Shown: positions 6,798-16,523 of the stretch, one piece after another | Numbering within the stretch: position 1 is the first letter of the stretch | Layout: the number at the start of each line of letters is the position of its first letter | Assembly: GCA_030748775.1 (NCBI GenBank) | Contig: JASMLH010000001.1 | Coordinates: 1-64,000 of the forward strand | Direction: 5' to 3' | Length of the DNA stretch: 64,000 nucleotides | Source: Candidatus Thalassarchaeaceae archaeon | GTDB lineage: Archaea > Thermoplasmatota > Poseidoniia > Poseidoniales > Thalassarchaeaceae | The notes under the pieces: generated by a model | The model's input: the letters and a program-made list of their open reading frames with translations, nothing else | The model's database searches: none | Told to the model about the DNA's origin: nothing | Made by a program: the position numbers and the translations under genes

Positions 6798-9700
6798 TCA
6801 TCCGATTCTGACTCTCTTTGTCTTGAGCTTGGATACTTGCCTCTTCTTCCAGCCGAATAACCGGTAGCCCATTAGGCCGACGAACAGAGCGCTAACAGAT
6901 ATCATGGCCCATGTGACATTGCTGAATGGCCTGTTCGCGTCTTTCGAGAACTTTCCATCAATCCCAGATGCGTCTAACTTTCCGTCTGGCCCCATGCTGC
7001 ACCCCTTCCTAGTCACCATATTGGAGATTGGATCGCGCTCCTCCAAAACTTCGTATGCGCCGTCGCAGATTCCATCATCGTCATCGTCATCGTCGAAATC
7101 ATCTGTGTCCCCGTCACCATCTGTATCAAGCCCTTCTTCTTCCATTAGGATCTGTTGCAACTCGACAGGCTCCTCCTCTTCTATGGCCTCTGAAACAGGG
7201 CATCCCCAGGGGTTGGTTGCATTCAGATGGGCCCAGTTTACGAAACTCGAGTTCAGGCCTTGTTCGTATGGGCACTCGTCTGCGTTGTTGCCCACTTGAT
7301 CCCCGTCAGAGTCGATCCACTCATTGGGGTCTTCCGGAGCCCAATCGCTATTGTCGCCGAAGTAGTCCCCATCGGAATCAAGCCACTCGGTCGGATCGAG
7401 CTCAAATTCGTCTTCCGTGTCGTTGTATCCGTCACCGTCATCGTCCCAGTCGGCATTATTTCCTATGCTATCCCCATCGGAATCAAGCCACTCGGTTGAA
7501 TCGAGGGGGAATATGTCTGGGCCAGCATAGCAACCCCTTTCCAACCAGACGGATGTTCCATCGGAGTGGTATTGGTGAATAGCGGGGTCACCGGGAGCCA
7601 TATCGACCCCTTCCTCGCCATCGCAGATGTCGTCGTTGTCGTCATCCGGATCCTGGTTGTCTCCAATCCCGTCACCGTCGAAGTCTGACCATTCTTCCGG
7701 GTCATTTGGGAATACGTCGAATATGTCGTTTCTTCCGTCACCGTCGTCGTCAGGGTCGTTATTGTCACCGATGCCATCCCCGTCATCGTCTTTCCATTCG
7801 GCCTGGTTGTACGGGAACAGGTCTTCGCTGTCTTCGAACCCGTCATTATCGTCATCAGTGTCGATGCTGTCGGGGATGTTGTCTCCGTCTGAGTCTACCG
7901 ATACGTTGGGGTCGAGCGGGTCGAAGTCATATCGGTCCTCTACACCATCATTGTCGTCATCGGTGTCGATGTCGTCAGGGACAAGGTCCCCGTCGAAGTC
8001 TGGTCTGCATAGGTCGAAGTTGTTCGAAGCCTGCTGGAGTGTGGATTGGTACTCGGGGCATTGCGTCTGGTACTCGGCCAGGTTCTGGTCCACGTAGAAT
8101 CCAAAGTCCGCGGGCGTGCAAGTTGCCTGCCCCCTTAGCCCAGAGTAGTATCCTTTGTTGCATCCCGTTTGGCTCAGTGAACCAGGTAGGGGGGCGCTGT
8201 ACCCCCTGTCTGCCAGGATACACGATGTCTGTGACGCCTCTGGTTGGTAGGTTCCGGGGATACAGGCAATTTCTGCGCTGGACCCATGTCCAAGTATCGC
8301 GTCAGTCGGAGAAGAAGTGCTGTTGCTACTTCCATCGCCCAGTTGTCCTTCAGAGTTTAGCCCCCAGCACTTCAGCGTGGCATCGTCTAGTATTGCACAT
8401 GAGTGCCTCTGGCCCACGGAAATGGACAGTGCCTTCTTTCCAAGAGGGATGCTGACGGGCGTGGGAACCGCGCGGTCGCTTTGCGTTCCGTCCCCCACTT
8501 GCCCCTCTGAGTTCCCTCCCCAGCAAGACACATTCCCATCGTCGAATAATGCACAACTGTGGAATGAGCCCATGGAGACCTGAGTCGGGGACTGGGTCTC
8601 GATTAGGGCTACCCCGGTGGGAGAGGTCGTGCTTTGCGAGTTCCCGTTTCCGAACTGGCCATTGCCATTGTTGCCCCAACAGAACATTGATCCATCATTC
8701 ATACCGACGCATGTATGGAAAGAACCCCCATCGATTGTAACGGCCGAACTGTTACTGGGAATATCTATCTCAGTGGGAGAGAGACTGTCATCCAGGCCCC
8801 CGTCCCCGATCTGACCATGCCAGTTGTCCCCCCAGCATTTCACCTTCCTGTCATCCGTAATCGCGCACGTGTGGTATGCGCCTGCTGTGATTGATAGGGC
8901 ACCGACCGAATCTCCTAGGTCAGCGGAAACCGGAACGACCCTGTCTGTGATGGTCCCGTCTCCGAGCTGACCGTTGCTGTTGCCACCCCAGCACTTCACT
9001 GATTCATCATCCAGGACAGCACAGGTATGGGATCCTCCTGCTGAAATAGATACTGCGGTCCTTCCAGCTCCAAGGTTGACGCTGGCCCCAGTCAGCCTCT
9101 GCACTGTTGTACCGTCTCCAAGTTGCCCTGCCCCGTTCTCTCCCCAACACTTGGCTGAACCATCATCTAGTACAGCGCAGGTATGGTATGAGCCCGCTGA
9201 GACGTCAATGGCCTTTCTTCCCAAGGGGAGGGTCACCTTGCTTGGAGTGGATTGCGGGGTCCTTGTGCCGTCCCCTAGTTGCCCGTTGCTGTTGTCTCCC
9301 CAGCAGCTGATGGAACCGTCATCAAGGATGGTGCAGGTATGGTATCCCCCGGTCGTAACTTGGGTCAGTACTGGGACGCTGTACCCGGCTTGTGACCCAG
9401 TACATGCGCTCTCGTTTTTTTGCCCGTAGTCGGGATTGAACTTGCCACCAGGGCACGGGGTCCCGGACGACTGCCCGGTTGAGCCCACATAGTATCCTGG
9501 CAGTGCAGGGTCGCACTCGGTCTTACCAGTCAGTGCCTGGAAGGTCCCCTCATCGCATGCTGTGTCACTCGTTGCGCCACTATAGTTTACGTAGTGACCC
9601 GCCTTAGCGGGAGTCATCAAAGTGTTCCCCCATCCACTGACGAAGAATCCCGCAGTTGCCGGTTTGCAGGTGAACCTCCCGTAGTTTCCTGGACTGCAGT

Positions 9701-12700
9701 TTGCAGCCTTTGTTGGGTTGTTGGGAAAAGAGTCATCGATGGAGGGGAAACCGTCATGGTCGGCATCATCAGAGACGCCGACCTCGAAGATGTTGAGATT
9801 TGAGTCTCCGTCCAGGTCTCTTTCACCTGAAACGATGTAGGTCCATCTGGGGGTCTCAAACTCATCCGGTGAAGTTCCGATTGATAGTGGCCCGGAGCCA
9901 TGTCCTCCCCAGCACCTGAGTAGGTCATTGCTCGCTATCACGCACGAATGCGAGGCACCTATGGCTACAGATGTGGCTCCTAGGACATAGCCGAGGTCAA
10001 TTGCTGAGGGTGAGGTAACCGAGTCAGAGGTGCTGCCATCACCGACTTGCCCCTTCGCACTACCGCCCCAGCAATGTAGAACATTCGATGAGTCGATTGC
10101 ACAAGTGTGCTCATTCCCTAGGTCCACTGAGATTATTGAGGACAGAACAACCCCAACCGAACTTGCATCATGCAACTCGTTTGTATTGCCGTATCCTAGC
10201 TGGCCCTTTCCATTGGCCCCCCAGCACTTGAGGCTCGAATCTTCCAACAATGCGCAAGTGTGCGATCCACCGGCTGAAACAGCAACTGTATTCCCGCCTG
10301 TGGTCACCGAGTTTGGGGTGTTGCTAGTCGTCGGTGTGGAGCCAATTCCAAGTTGGCCATTGGAGTTGCTTCCCCAGCAACTCATCCCCCAGTCATCGAG
10401 AACTGCACACGTGTGTTGCCCACCAGCAGAAACTGCAAGTACCTTGCTTCCGCCGAAGGAAACGGACACCGGAGTGCTCTGATCGGTGTTCGTGCCATCT
10501 CCCAGTTGGCCGTCATTGTTCCGGCCCCAGCATTCCAGGCTCGCATCATCCAGTACTGCACAGCTATGCCATTTTCCAGAGGAAACTTGCACTGGAACAC
10601 CCGAGAGACTGACTGATACTGGCGAACTAGAATGGGTGCTTGTCCCATCTCCCAGTTGGCCGAAGTTGTTGTTGCCCCAGCACTTCAGGCTCGCATCATC
10701 CAGTATTGCGCAGGTGTGCTGCTGGCCTGTGCTCACAGAAACAGCAGTGCGGCCGGAGGCGAGCCCGACCTCCGTCAGTGTCAGCCTGTCAATTTCCGTC
10801 CCGTCGCCCAGTTGCCCAAACCCATTGTCGCCCCAGCAATTCAGTGACGAGTCATCGTATATCGCGCACAGGTGATTACCTCCCGATGCAAGGCTCGTCT
10901 CGGTAAATATCGAACCAGCCTGGAATCCTGCTACGTTCAGACCCAGAGCGTCTTGGACGGGTTTACTCATGTCCTGAAGTGAGCCATTACTAGAGGCAAC
11001 GTAGTAAGTCTGAGCTAGTGGGACGTTAACGCCATCGACTAGGATCTCCCAGTCCCCTCCGGATGGGTTCTCCAGCGTAATTCCGACAAGGTTGTTCAAG
11101 TCGTCGTTGCTGTAGGGTACTGTACTCCCGCTTGGGTCCTTCAGTGTGATGTCCAGGTCGTTGAACAGCTGCTTCGCCGCTAGGGGGGAGATGGGCGGAT
11201 CGTTCCAGGAGAGGACTACCCTGAGTTCGGGAACACCCACTGGAACTGTCAGTTTGATCGAGTGCCTCTCTCCGGTGGTGATTTCTGTCCCACCCAGGAA
11301 ATCGCTCTCGACCGCGCCTTGAAGATCGACCCTCCCCCATCCCTCATGTGGGTTGGGGGCGGCCTCTTGTGCCCCGTTCTTCCCATCTCCAGAACCGCAT
11401 GATGGGCAGAATGTCGTGTATTGCCCCTCCATGTCGTGGGCTCCCGCTACCAGGATCGCCTTAACCAACGCAGAGGACGGGTCGTTAGAATTCGTACTAT
11501 CGTCCGTGTAGCCTATGTTGCTGAGGTGCTCCAGAATTAGGGCCACCGAACCAGCTGTGATTGGAGTCGCCATGGAGGTCCCTGCATTGATGCAGTAATC
11601 GTTTCCCCCGGCCCAGTTGTTGCTTATGCAGGACATCGTCGCTTCACTATCCCCCGATAACGTGGATATGATGAACGTACCCGGCGCCACAATGTCGGGC
11701 TTGAGCCTCCCGTCGGCCGTCGGTCCCCTGTTGGAGAAGGCCGCCATCCCCTCTGGGTCGTTGTTCGTATTGTCGGTATTGAGTGGGGTCACTGGGAAGG
11801 ATACGGCTCCCGCAGAGGTCGATCCGTAAGTAGAGCCAAATCCGGGCCTGAAGTTTTCCGATGCCCCTACCGAGATGATGTTCTTGGCAGTGGCCTGATT
11901 GTTCATGTAGGCCAGATCTACCTCGCCATTCGAGTTCACATCCCGCCCGTCGTTCCCCATGGCGTACAGGATAACCATGTCATCCATGGAATAGGCTGAC
12001 TGATCTACCTTCAACGCCTGTGCGCTGTAGTAGGCGTCGCAGTTCTGACCGGCAGGGGCCGAGCACGGTTTATCCGGTCCCGTACCCCATGAGTTCGTGT
12101 GTACTCTTGCTCCGAAGTCGTACGCGGGCTGGAAAAGATCGTTCTCCAAGTCAGATGGGTTGTAAAGGCCTCCAGATCCACCACCACACTGAAGTGATTG
12201 CATGTACAATTGGGCTGCCGGTGCCATTCCAGCGTGGTTACTCCCCCCTTCCGACATTGCACCAGAGCCGAGGACAGAGCCCGCTACATGAGTGCCATGG
12301 CCATTGTAGTCGTTGGGCCCATCGTCACTACATGAACCATGGAAAGACTCCACATATGCGATTCTTCCATAGAAGTCAGGGTGAATCCCACTGGCCAGGC
12401 TGTTAACGGTGTTGCAATTCGAGATTCCGTTGCATTCCGATGACACGTCAAGTCCGGAGTCGGCAACACCTACGATGATTCCAGAACCCGTCAGAGCTCC
12501 TACCTCATCTAGCCACCCGACTTCTGACCCATCTGTGCGCCAGTTAGGCCTATGCTGGGCTGGGTCAGTGAACCAATCAACATTCACGACGTCGGATGCC
12601 GCCTCGTTGTCCAGGGATGTAGGATAGCTAGGCTCTAGCCACTCCACGAAGTCTTGGTTGGATAGCCACGATATTCCTTTCTCGTCAGTCACCAAGGTAG

Positions 12701-13328
12701 CGAACCTTCCTGCGAAGGTCTCCCTTACTTCGAAGGGACCGGCCATCAAGTCCTCGAAATGACCATCACCCGAAAGCAAGACACTAATCACGAATCTCTC
12801 TCCCTCCATCTCCGCAAATCCGATCAGCTCATCGTTAACTAATGGCATAACATCCGGCGCGATCTTGTCCGTGGGATCCAATCTGAACAGGCCGATGATG
12901 TCTAACTCCATTAGCGTGCCAATCGCCAAATCCGGAACGTCACAGTGGAATCCCTGTGGAGACACGAAGGTTTGGCAAGCCAGTCCAGCCTCACCGAGCT
13001 CATGCCACCAATCACTGGGAATCGGATAGTCGTGACCGACGACGTGCCATCCAGAGACTATCCTATCTCCTGTCTGCTGCTGCCACTCGTCGAGAGGAAC
13101 GTATACTGCCTTCCTGTGATACAGAAGGGCCTCTCCAACCCCAATCCCCGAACTGCCCCATCCCCTGGATGGGTCTTCATCCATTGCGATACCCAATTCT
13201 GTAGGTGGGTTCACCCGCTCCTTTTCCGGCTCAATCGCAAGTGCAGAGAACGATATGATTGTGGGAACTAGCATCAGTGCGATGAGAAGCAAGGAGACCC
13301 TTGCCCGACCCGCGTTTCCACTAGGCAT
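6798..13328 (-). CDS. Giant secreted subtilase with two sets of RCC1-like repeats and Ca-binding tail
   Basis: 2176 residues from the ATG at 13328, chosen because it begins a clean signal peptide (SLLLIALMLVPTIISFSALA). Order: signal peptide and propeptide-like region; S8 catalytic domain with Asp290 (VADSGLD), His344 (HGTHVAG), Asn459 and Ser585 (GTSMATP); a beta domain (about 690-800); seven RCC1-like repeats of type CWG-N-GQLGDGT (nt about 10900-9830); a Cys-rich linker; seven more RCC1-like repeats (nt about 9345-8290); a second Cys-rich stretch; many DxDxDG thrombospondin-3-like calcium repeats (nt about 8000-7050); a C-terminal membrane helix and basic tail. Each set of seven could form one seven-bladed propeller. 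The role is probably cell-surface protein degradation in particle-associated life (inference). Confidence 0.9.
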   Translation of the reverse strand: MPSGNAGRARVSLLLIALMLVPTIISFSALAIEPEKERVNPPTELGIAMDEDPSRGWGSSGIGVGEALLYHRKAVYVPLDEWQQQTGDRIVSGWHVVGHDYPIPSDWWHELGEAGLACQTFVSPQGFHCDVPDLAIGTLMELDIIGLFRLDPTDKIAPDVMPLVNDELIGFAEMEGERFVISVLLSGDGHFEDLMAGPFEVRETFAGRFATLVTDEKGISWLSNQDFVEWLEPSYPTSLDNEAASDVVNVDWFTDPAQHRPNWRTDGSEVGWLDEVGALTGSGIIVGVADSGLDVSSECNGISNCNTVNSLASGIHPDFYGRIAYVESFHGSCSDDGPNDYNGHGTHVAGSVLGSGAMSEGGSNHAGMAPAAQLYMQSLQCGGGSGGLYNPSDLENDLFQPAYDFGARVHTNSWGTGPDKPCSAPAGQNCDAYYSAQALKVDQSAYSMDDMVILYAMGNDGRDVNSNGEVDLAYMNNQATAKNIISVGASENFRPGFGSTYGSTSAGAVSFPVTPLNTDNTNNDPEGMAAFSNRGPTADGRLKPDIVAPGTFIISTLSGDSEATMSCISNNWAGGNDYCINAGTSMATPITAGSVALILEHLSNIGYTDDSTNSNDPSSALVKAILVAGAHDMEGQYTTFCPSCGSGDGKNGAQEAAPNPHEGWGRVDLQGAVESDFLGGTEITTGERHSIKLTVPVGVPELRVVLSWNDPPISPLAAKQLFNDLDITLKDPSGSTVPYSNDDLNNLVGITLENPSGGDWEILVDGVNVPLAQTYYVASSNGSLQDMSKPVQDALGLNVAGFQAGSIFTETSLASGGNHLCAIYDDSSLNCWGDNGFGQLGDGTEIDRLTLTEVGLASGRTAVSVSTGQQHTCAILDDASLKCWGNNNFGQLGDGTSTHSSSPVSVSLSGVPVQVSSGKWHSCAVLDDASLECWGRNNDGQLGDGTNTDQSTPVSVSFGGSKVLAVSAGGQHTCAVLDDWGMSCWGSNSNGQLGIGSTPTTSNTPNSVTTGGNTVAVSAGGSHTCALLEDSSLKCWGANGKGQLGYGNTNELHDASSVGVVLSSIISVDLGNEHTCAIDSSNVLHCWGGSAKGQVGDGSTSDSVTSPSAIDLGYVLGATSVAIGASHSCVIASNDLLRCWGGHGSGPLSIGTSPDEFETPRWTYIVSGERDLDGDSNLNIFEVGVSDDADHDGFPSIDDSFPNNPTKAANCSPGNYGRFTCKPATAGFFVSGWGNTLMTPAKAGHYVNYSGATSDTACDEGTFQALTGKTECDPALPGYYVGSTGQSSGTPCPGGKFNPDYGQKNESACTGSQAGYSVPVLTQVTTGGYHTCTILDDGSISCWGDNSNGQLGDGTRTPQSTPSKVTLPLGRKAIDVSAGSYHTCAVLDDGSAKCWGENGAGQLGDGTTVQRLTGASVNLGAGRTAVSISAGGSHTCAVLDDESVKCWGGNSNGQLGDGTITDRVVPVSADLGDSVGALSITAGAYHTCAITDDRKVKCWGDNWHGQIGDGGLDDSLSPTEIDIPSNSSAVTIDGGSFHTCVGMNDGSMFCWGNNGNGQFGNGNSQSTTSPTGVALIETQSPTQVSMGSFHSCALFDDGNVSCWGGNSEGQVGDGTQSDRAVPTPVSIPLGKKALSISVGQRHSCAILDDATLKCWGLNSEGQLGDGSSNSTSSPTDAILGHGSSAEIACIPGTYQPEASQTSCILADRGYSAPLPGSLSQTGCNKGYYSGLRGQATCTPADFGFYVDQNLAEYQTQCPEYQSTLQQASNNFDLCRPDFDGDLVPDDIDTDDDNDGVEDRYDFDPLDPNVSVDSDGDNIPDSIDTDDDNDGFEDSEDLFPYNQAEWKDDDGDGIGDNNDPDDDGDGRNDIFDVFPNDPEEWSDFDGDGIGDNQDPDDDNDDICDGEEGVDMAPGDPAIHQYHSDGTSVWLERGCYAGPDIFPLDSTEWLDSDGDSIGNNADWDDDGDGYNDTEDEFELDPTEWLDSDGDYFGDNSDWAPEDPNEWIDSDGDQVGNNADECPYEQGLNSSFVNWAHLNATNPWGCPVSEAIEEEEPVELQQILMEEEGLDTDGDGDTDDFDDDDDDDGICDGAYEVLEERDPISNMVTRKGCSMGPDGKLDASGIDGKFSKDANRPFSNVTWAMISVSALFVGLMGYRLFGWKKRQVSKLKTKRVRIG

Positions 13329-13329
13329 G

Positions 13330-13352
13330 GTCCTCCTACGGAGTAGGAGGAC
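13330..13352. promoter_or_regulatory. Perfect 10-bp dyad at the protease gene start
   Basis: GTCCTCCTAC-(3 nt)-GTAGGAGGAC, ending one base before the ATG at 13328 (minus strand). In an mRNA it would form a strong hairpin that buries the GGAGG Shine-Dalgarno. An AT-rich TATA-like stretch (minus strand CAATTTTAATG, about 13352-13362) lies just upstream. If the transcript is leaderless, the dyad would instead be a DNA operator over the start site. The rest of the 13353-13437 divergent gap holds no ORF I can support. Confidence 0.6.
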
Positions 13353-13437
13353 ATTAAAATTGCCTTCACAACCATTGTTTTTTGGGCTCGGACGAGTAAA
13401 AGACAGCACTCGAATTGGGATTTGGAAAAATACGATT

Positions 13438-15678
13438 ATGAGAAAAATTGCAAACAACCAATATACCACCGCCGTCCTCTATCCGCATGTGTCCAGCGTA
13501 GTCGACGACTCTCTTGAAGAGCATCTATCGGAAGCGGACGAAGAGCTTCAAGAAAGTGAGAATGAAGGAAAATCAGAGGACCAACAGGAAAGGGTCGATC
13601 AGGAATTATCGCGAATTCGAGAGAGGCGCGAGAATCCTGGAAAGAGCTTCTTGGTCAACTCAATCGTCCCAAGAAAATTTGATGATTATACCTTGGTTTT
13701 CGGTCTGATTTCTGGCTTTGTGTTCTTCGGGCTAATTTTCTTATCATCATCCGGCCTCGTTTTGGCGGATTCAATAGTCTTGGATGAGACCCTTTCCGGA
13801 ACCCCACTGGATCCATCCGAATGTGTCGATAAGAGGGATGAGATTTGGTTTGAGTCCTACGTAGATCAAGATCAGAATCTAATTATCAGAAGTAACAATG
13901 TTGACTCAGAATCATCTTCGGCAATGTTTGTCACTCTTTGGAACCAAACTGAAGGCTATGACATCACAATAGAATCAGAAATTGCAGAAGGTGGGCAAGG
14001 CGATATCTCAATAGAAATTGAGCATGAAGGCCTTGAGGATGGAGACTATCTCGTACTGGTCCAGGTATATGCGTGGTCCGAAGAAAGTGAAGATTTGTCG
14101 AATCGTTCATCCGATTATCTATCGGGTTTGGTTTCAAATGCACAGCACGATATCTACGCATCGAAGGATTTCGACATCAGAGTTGACACGGTGAAGTCAT
14201 CGTCACTATTCGGATCCGGTGATTATCATAGGGAGGTAGAAGAATTCGATGACGAAACAAGGGCATGCTTCACTATTCAGAAGATGGGTGCTTGGGGATG
14301 GGGGCTGATGGCTGCCGAGTGGTTCGGTGGAAGGGAGACTGCAATGCTGACCGGAGGAAACGCAAACGTCCCCCCATGGTACATGGCCACGGTCTCGCTA
14401 GGAATGTCCATTTTCTTCCTTTGCGTGCAGTACCCGCTTATGCATAGATTGTATCACAGGGAATCAGATGACTTACTATCCAGTGAGCAAATGGGTAGAT
14501 TGATTGAGAAGACCATAGAATCAGCAAGCGAGAGACTTCACATTAGGCCAGACTATGATTCTCTGAAAGTCCAGGATCGCTCCATTTCAGTAGACGTCTA
14601 CGTTCAGTATCGGACCACGGGAAGGACTATTGTGGACTCTATCGAGGTCAAGGGAACTATCATCAAGGCCATCCTGTCAGAATTCAGGATTTTTGGGGAG
14701 ATGAGACCTCTTCAGATTAAGACAGTATGTACGGATAGAGTTCGGGAGGAAATACCCTCCCAAGACTTCCAACTCTCTCCCGAGAAGTGGACCAATGCCC
14801 CTCTATCCGAGGACTACACGACGTTCTTCGAGACTATGGGAAGGTTCGGGAATCTCGAGGAATCGTTCCGCGAAAGCATGTCGCGATGGTTCAGGAAGCA
14901 TGAAGTTGCTGACTACGGTTCTGCAATAATGGCAGATGAGGATGCGGTCTTCGTCAGGGTGATATACAGGCCAATTACCAAATTCGCATACTTCCTTTTC
15001 AAGCCAACATATCAACATCTCCAGGGCGATCTAAGGGAACAGCTGGGAATTGACCTGAAGCCATTCCTAGAGGGCAGGACTCTGGTGGTGAGTGCTAGAA
15101 ACGAGAAGTCCACATTGGGCGACAGAGCCGTTGCAGGGAGGGTTGAGCAGTCAAAGGCCAAGACAAACAGATTCGATTGGGCCGGACTCTCGAAGAACGA
15201 AGACTCGGAGGAACTCATCGGAGAGGCAATGGTTGCTAAGCGAGGGGGAATCCCAGGTGCCCTGCTCCAGAACCCCTTCATGGGCGACATACTCTCCTCA
15301 GTGGAGTACGTAGCCCAGAAGAATCGCTCTCGGATCGATCGATATGGGTTCTGGGGATTGATAGTTTTCGTCTGGATCCCCTTCATGGCAAGTGGGGTTC
15401 TGGTGGGTGCTATGTTGGGACTGGTCGCTCGTATGAGGTTCGAGAGGGTTTTGGCTGCTTGCTTCATAGGTGGAACTGCGGCATCAATAACCTGGGCCTA
15501 CACTGCTCGGGGGATCATCGAGGTCATGGAGAGGTACCATGCAGAGGCACTAATTCCATTCATCATATTGCTAGCGATATTATTTACGTGGATTAAGATA
15601 TCAGACAACAAGCGACACAGGAGGGAGGAGCTCTTCCGCGACTCAATGGCCTTCTTTGCAGGGGCCAGTGAATCATGA
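13438..15678 (+). CDS. Multi-domain membrane protein with COG2426-like C-terminal helices
   Basis: 746 residues from ATG 13438; an upstream extension would run through the divergent protease gene and is rejected. Acidic coiled N-terminus (about 20-65), membrane helix (about 85-110), an extracellular region with NxT/S sites, a second helix (about 315-335), a soluble region (about 350-600) I do not recognise, and a C-terminal helical block with GFWGLIVFVWIPFMASGVLVG. That block resembles the small multidrug export/COG2426 family. It is divergent from the giant protease gene and 40 nt upstream of an ABC/FtsX pair, so it may belong with that exporter. Function unknown. Confidence 0.75.
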   Translation: MRKIANNQYTTAVLYPHVSSVVDDSLEEHLSEADEELQESENEGKSEDQQERVDQELSRIRERRENPGKSFLVNSIVPRKFDDYTLVFGLISGFVFFGLIFLSSSGLVLADSIVLDETLSGTPLDPSECVDKRDEIWFESYVDQDQNLIIRSNNVDSESSSAMFVTLWNQTEGYDITIESEIAEGGQGDISIEIEHEGLEDGDYLVLVQVYAWSEESEDLSNRSSDYLSGLVSNAQHDIYASKDFDIRVDTVKSSSLFGSGDYHREVEEFDDETRACFTIQKMGAWGWGLMAAEWFGGRETAMLTGGNANVPPWYMATVSLGMSIFFLCVQYPLMHRLYHRESDDLLSSEQMGRLIEKTIESASERLHIRPDYDSLKVQDRSISVDVYVQYRTTGRTIVDSIEVKGTIIKAILSEFRIFGEMRPLQIKTVCTDRVREEIPSQDFQLSPEKWTNAPLSEDYTTFFETMGRFGNLEESFRESMSRWFRKHEVADYGSAIMADEDAVFVRVIYRPITKFAYFLFKPTYQHLQGDLREQLGIDLKPFLEGRTLVVSARNEKSTLGDRAVAGRVEQSKAKTNRFDWAGLSKNEDSEELIGEAMVAKRGGIPGALLQNPFMGDILSSVEYVAQKNRSRIDRYGFWGLIVFVWIPFMASGVLVGAMLGLVARMRFERVLAACFIGGTAASITWAYTARGIIEVMERYHAEALIPFIILLAILFTWIKISDNKRHRREELFRDSMAFFAGASES

Positions 15679-15718
15679 AATGGGCTCAATAATACAACAG
15701 TAAATTGGAGACGAGAAA

Positions 15719-16522
15719 ATGAAATTGGTAGAGATGTCCGATATTAAACGCCATTATGCAATGACATCGGGAACTGTGAAAGCCCTAGATGGAATCGACT
15801 TAGAAATTGATGAAGGTGAAAGGATAATTCTCCTTGGTCCTTCAGGTTCAGGAAAGACCACCCTTCTGAATTGTCTATCCGCCTTGGACACGCCCACGTC
15901 CGGCAAATACATGTTCGATGGGAAGGAAGTCCCAGTGGCGCCAGAAGAAAAGAAGAGGATATTCAGAACTGGTATCGGACACTGGTCATTGAGGCCCATT
16001 GATTGGGCGCTAAGCATAGTCTTCGCCCCCGTGGAGTACTTCACTCACTCTAGGCCTAAGGCGAAGGCGAACGAACTCATGACGTCATTCAGGAGGGACA
16101 ACATCGGATACGTCTTCCAATTCTTCAACCTACTTCAGGATCTGACGGTCCTCGAGAACATCCTCCTCATCCAGGAGCTGGCTGACGGGAGGAATGAGGA
16201 GCGAGCACGCCACTTGCTCAAGCTAGTTGGATTAGAGGATGAGATGGACCGATTCCCCGCAGAGATCAGTGGGGGCCAGCAGCAGAGGGTCGCCATAGCC
16301 AGGAGCCTCGCGAAGAGGCCCCGGCTGCTTCTGGGCGACGAGCTAACTGGGAACCTGGACACACAGACCTCAAACACCGTCATGGAGGTCCTAGTCAAGG
16401 CATGTGAGGCGGAGGGAATCACCTGCGTGTTCGTTACTCATGACGAGTCACTGGTCGAATACGCCACCAGGGTAGTGAGATTGGATAGCGGAATAATCCT
16501 TTCAGACGAGATTGTCGGCTAA
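15719..16522 (+). CDS. ABC transporter ATPase, LolD/MacB type
   Basis: 267 residues. Walker A GPSGSGKTT (about 40-48), Q-loop YVFQFFNLLQDLTVLEN, signature ISGGQQQRVAIARSLA, Walker B LLLGDELTGNLD and H-loop FVTHD. Compared with LolD/MacB ATPases it carries an extra segment of about 40 residues between Walker A and the Q-loop, including the hydrophobic WALSIVFAPVEYF. That stretch may contact the membrane or partner. GGAG precedes ATG 15719. Its stop meets the start region of the FtsX-like permease, forming an operon. Confidence 0.93.
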   Translation: MKLVEMSDIKRHYAMTSGTVKALDGIDLEIDEGERIILLGPSGSGKTTLLNCLSALDTPTSGKYMFDGKEVPVAPEEKKRIFRTGIGHWSLRPIDWALSIVFAPVEYFTHSRPKAKANELMTSFRRDNIGYVFQFFNLLQDLTVLENILLIQELADGRNEERARHLLKLVGLEDEMDRFPAEISGGQQQRVAIARSLAKRPRLLLGDELTGNLDTQTSNTVMEVLVKACEAEGITCVFVTHDESLVEYATRVVRLDSGIILSDEIVG

Positions 16523-16523
16523 G

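Noticed and set aside
6553-6867. Plus-strand ORF of about 104 codons across the tRNA genes
   Set aside because: It is a translation of two tRNA-Leu genes; the repeated peptide comes from tRNA duplication.
7028-8100. Long plus-strand Ser/Arg/His-rich ORFs opposite the protease tail
   Set aside because: They are antisense shadows of the DxDxDG calcium repeats with biased composition.
7050-10900. Tandem DNA repeats or a CRISPR-like array
   Set aside because: The periodicity follows protein repeats (RCC1-like and calcium-binding) with diverged codons; there are no spacers.
13391-13400. ACGAGTAAA at the same 46-nt distance before 13438 and 19824 as a promoter motif
   Set aside because: Only two cases, and the better start of the second gene is 19803; probably chance.
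13255-13437. N-terminal extension of the membrane protein at 13438
   Set aside because: It would run through the divergent protease signal peptide and the dyad at 13330.
13329-13469. N-terminal extension of the giant protease
   Set aside because: ATG 13328 begins a clean signal peptide; the longer form would cross the divergent promoter.
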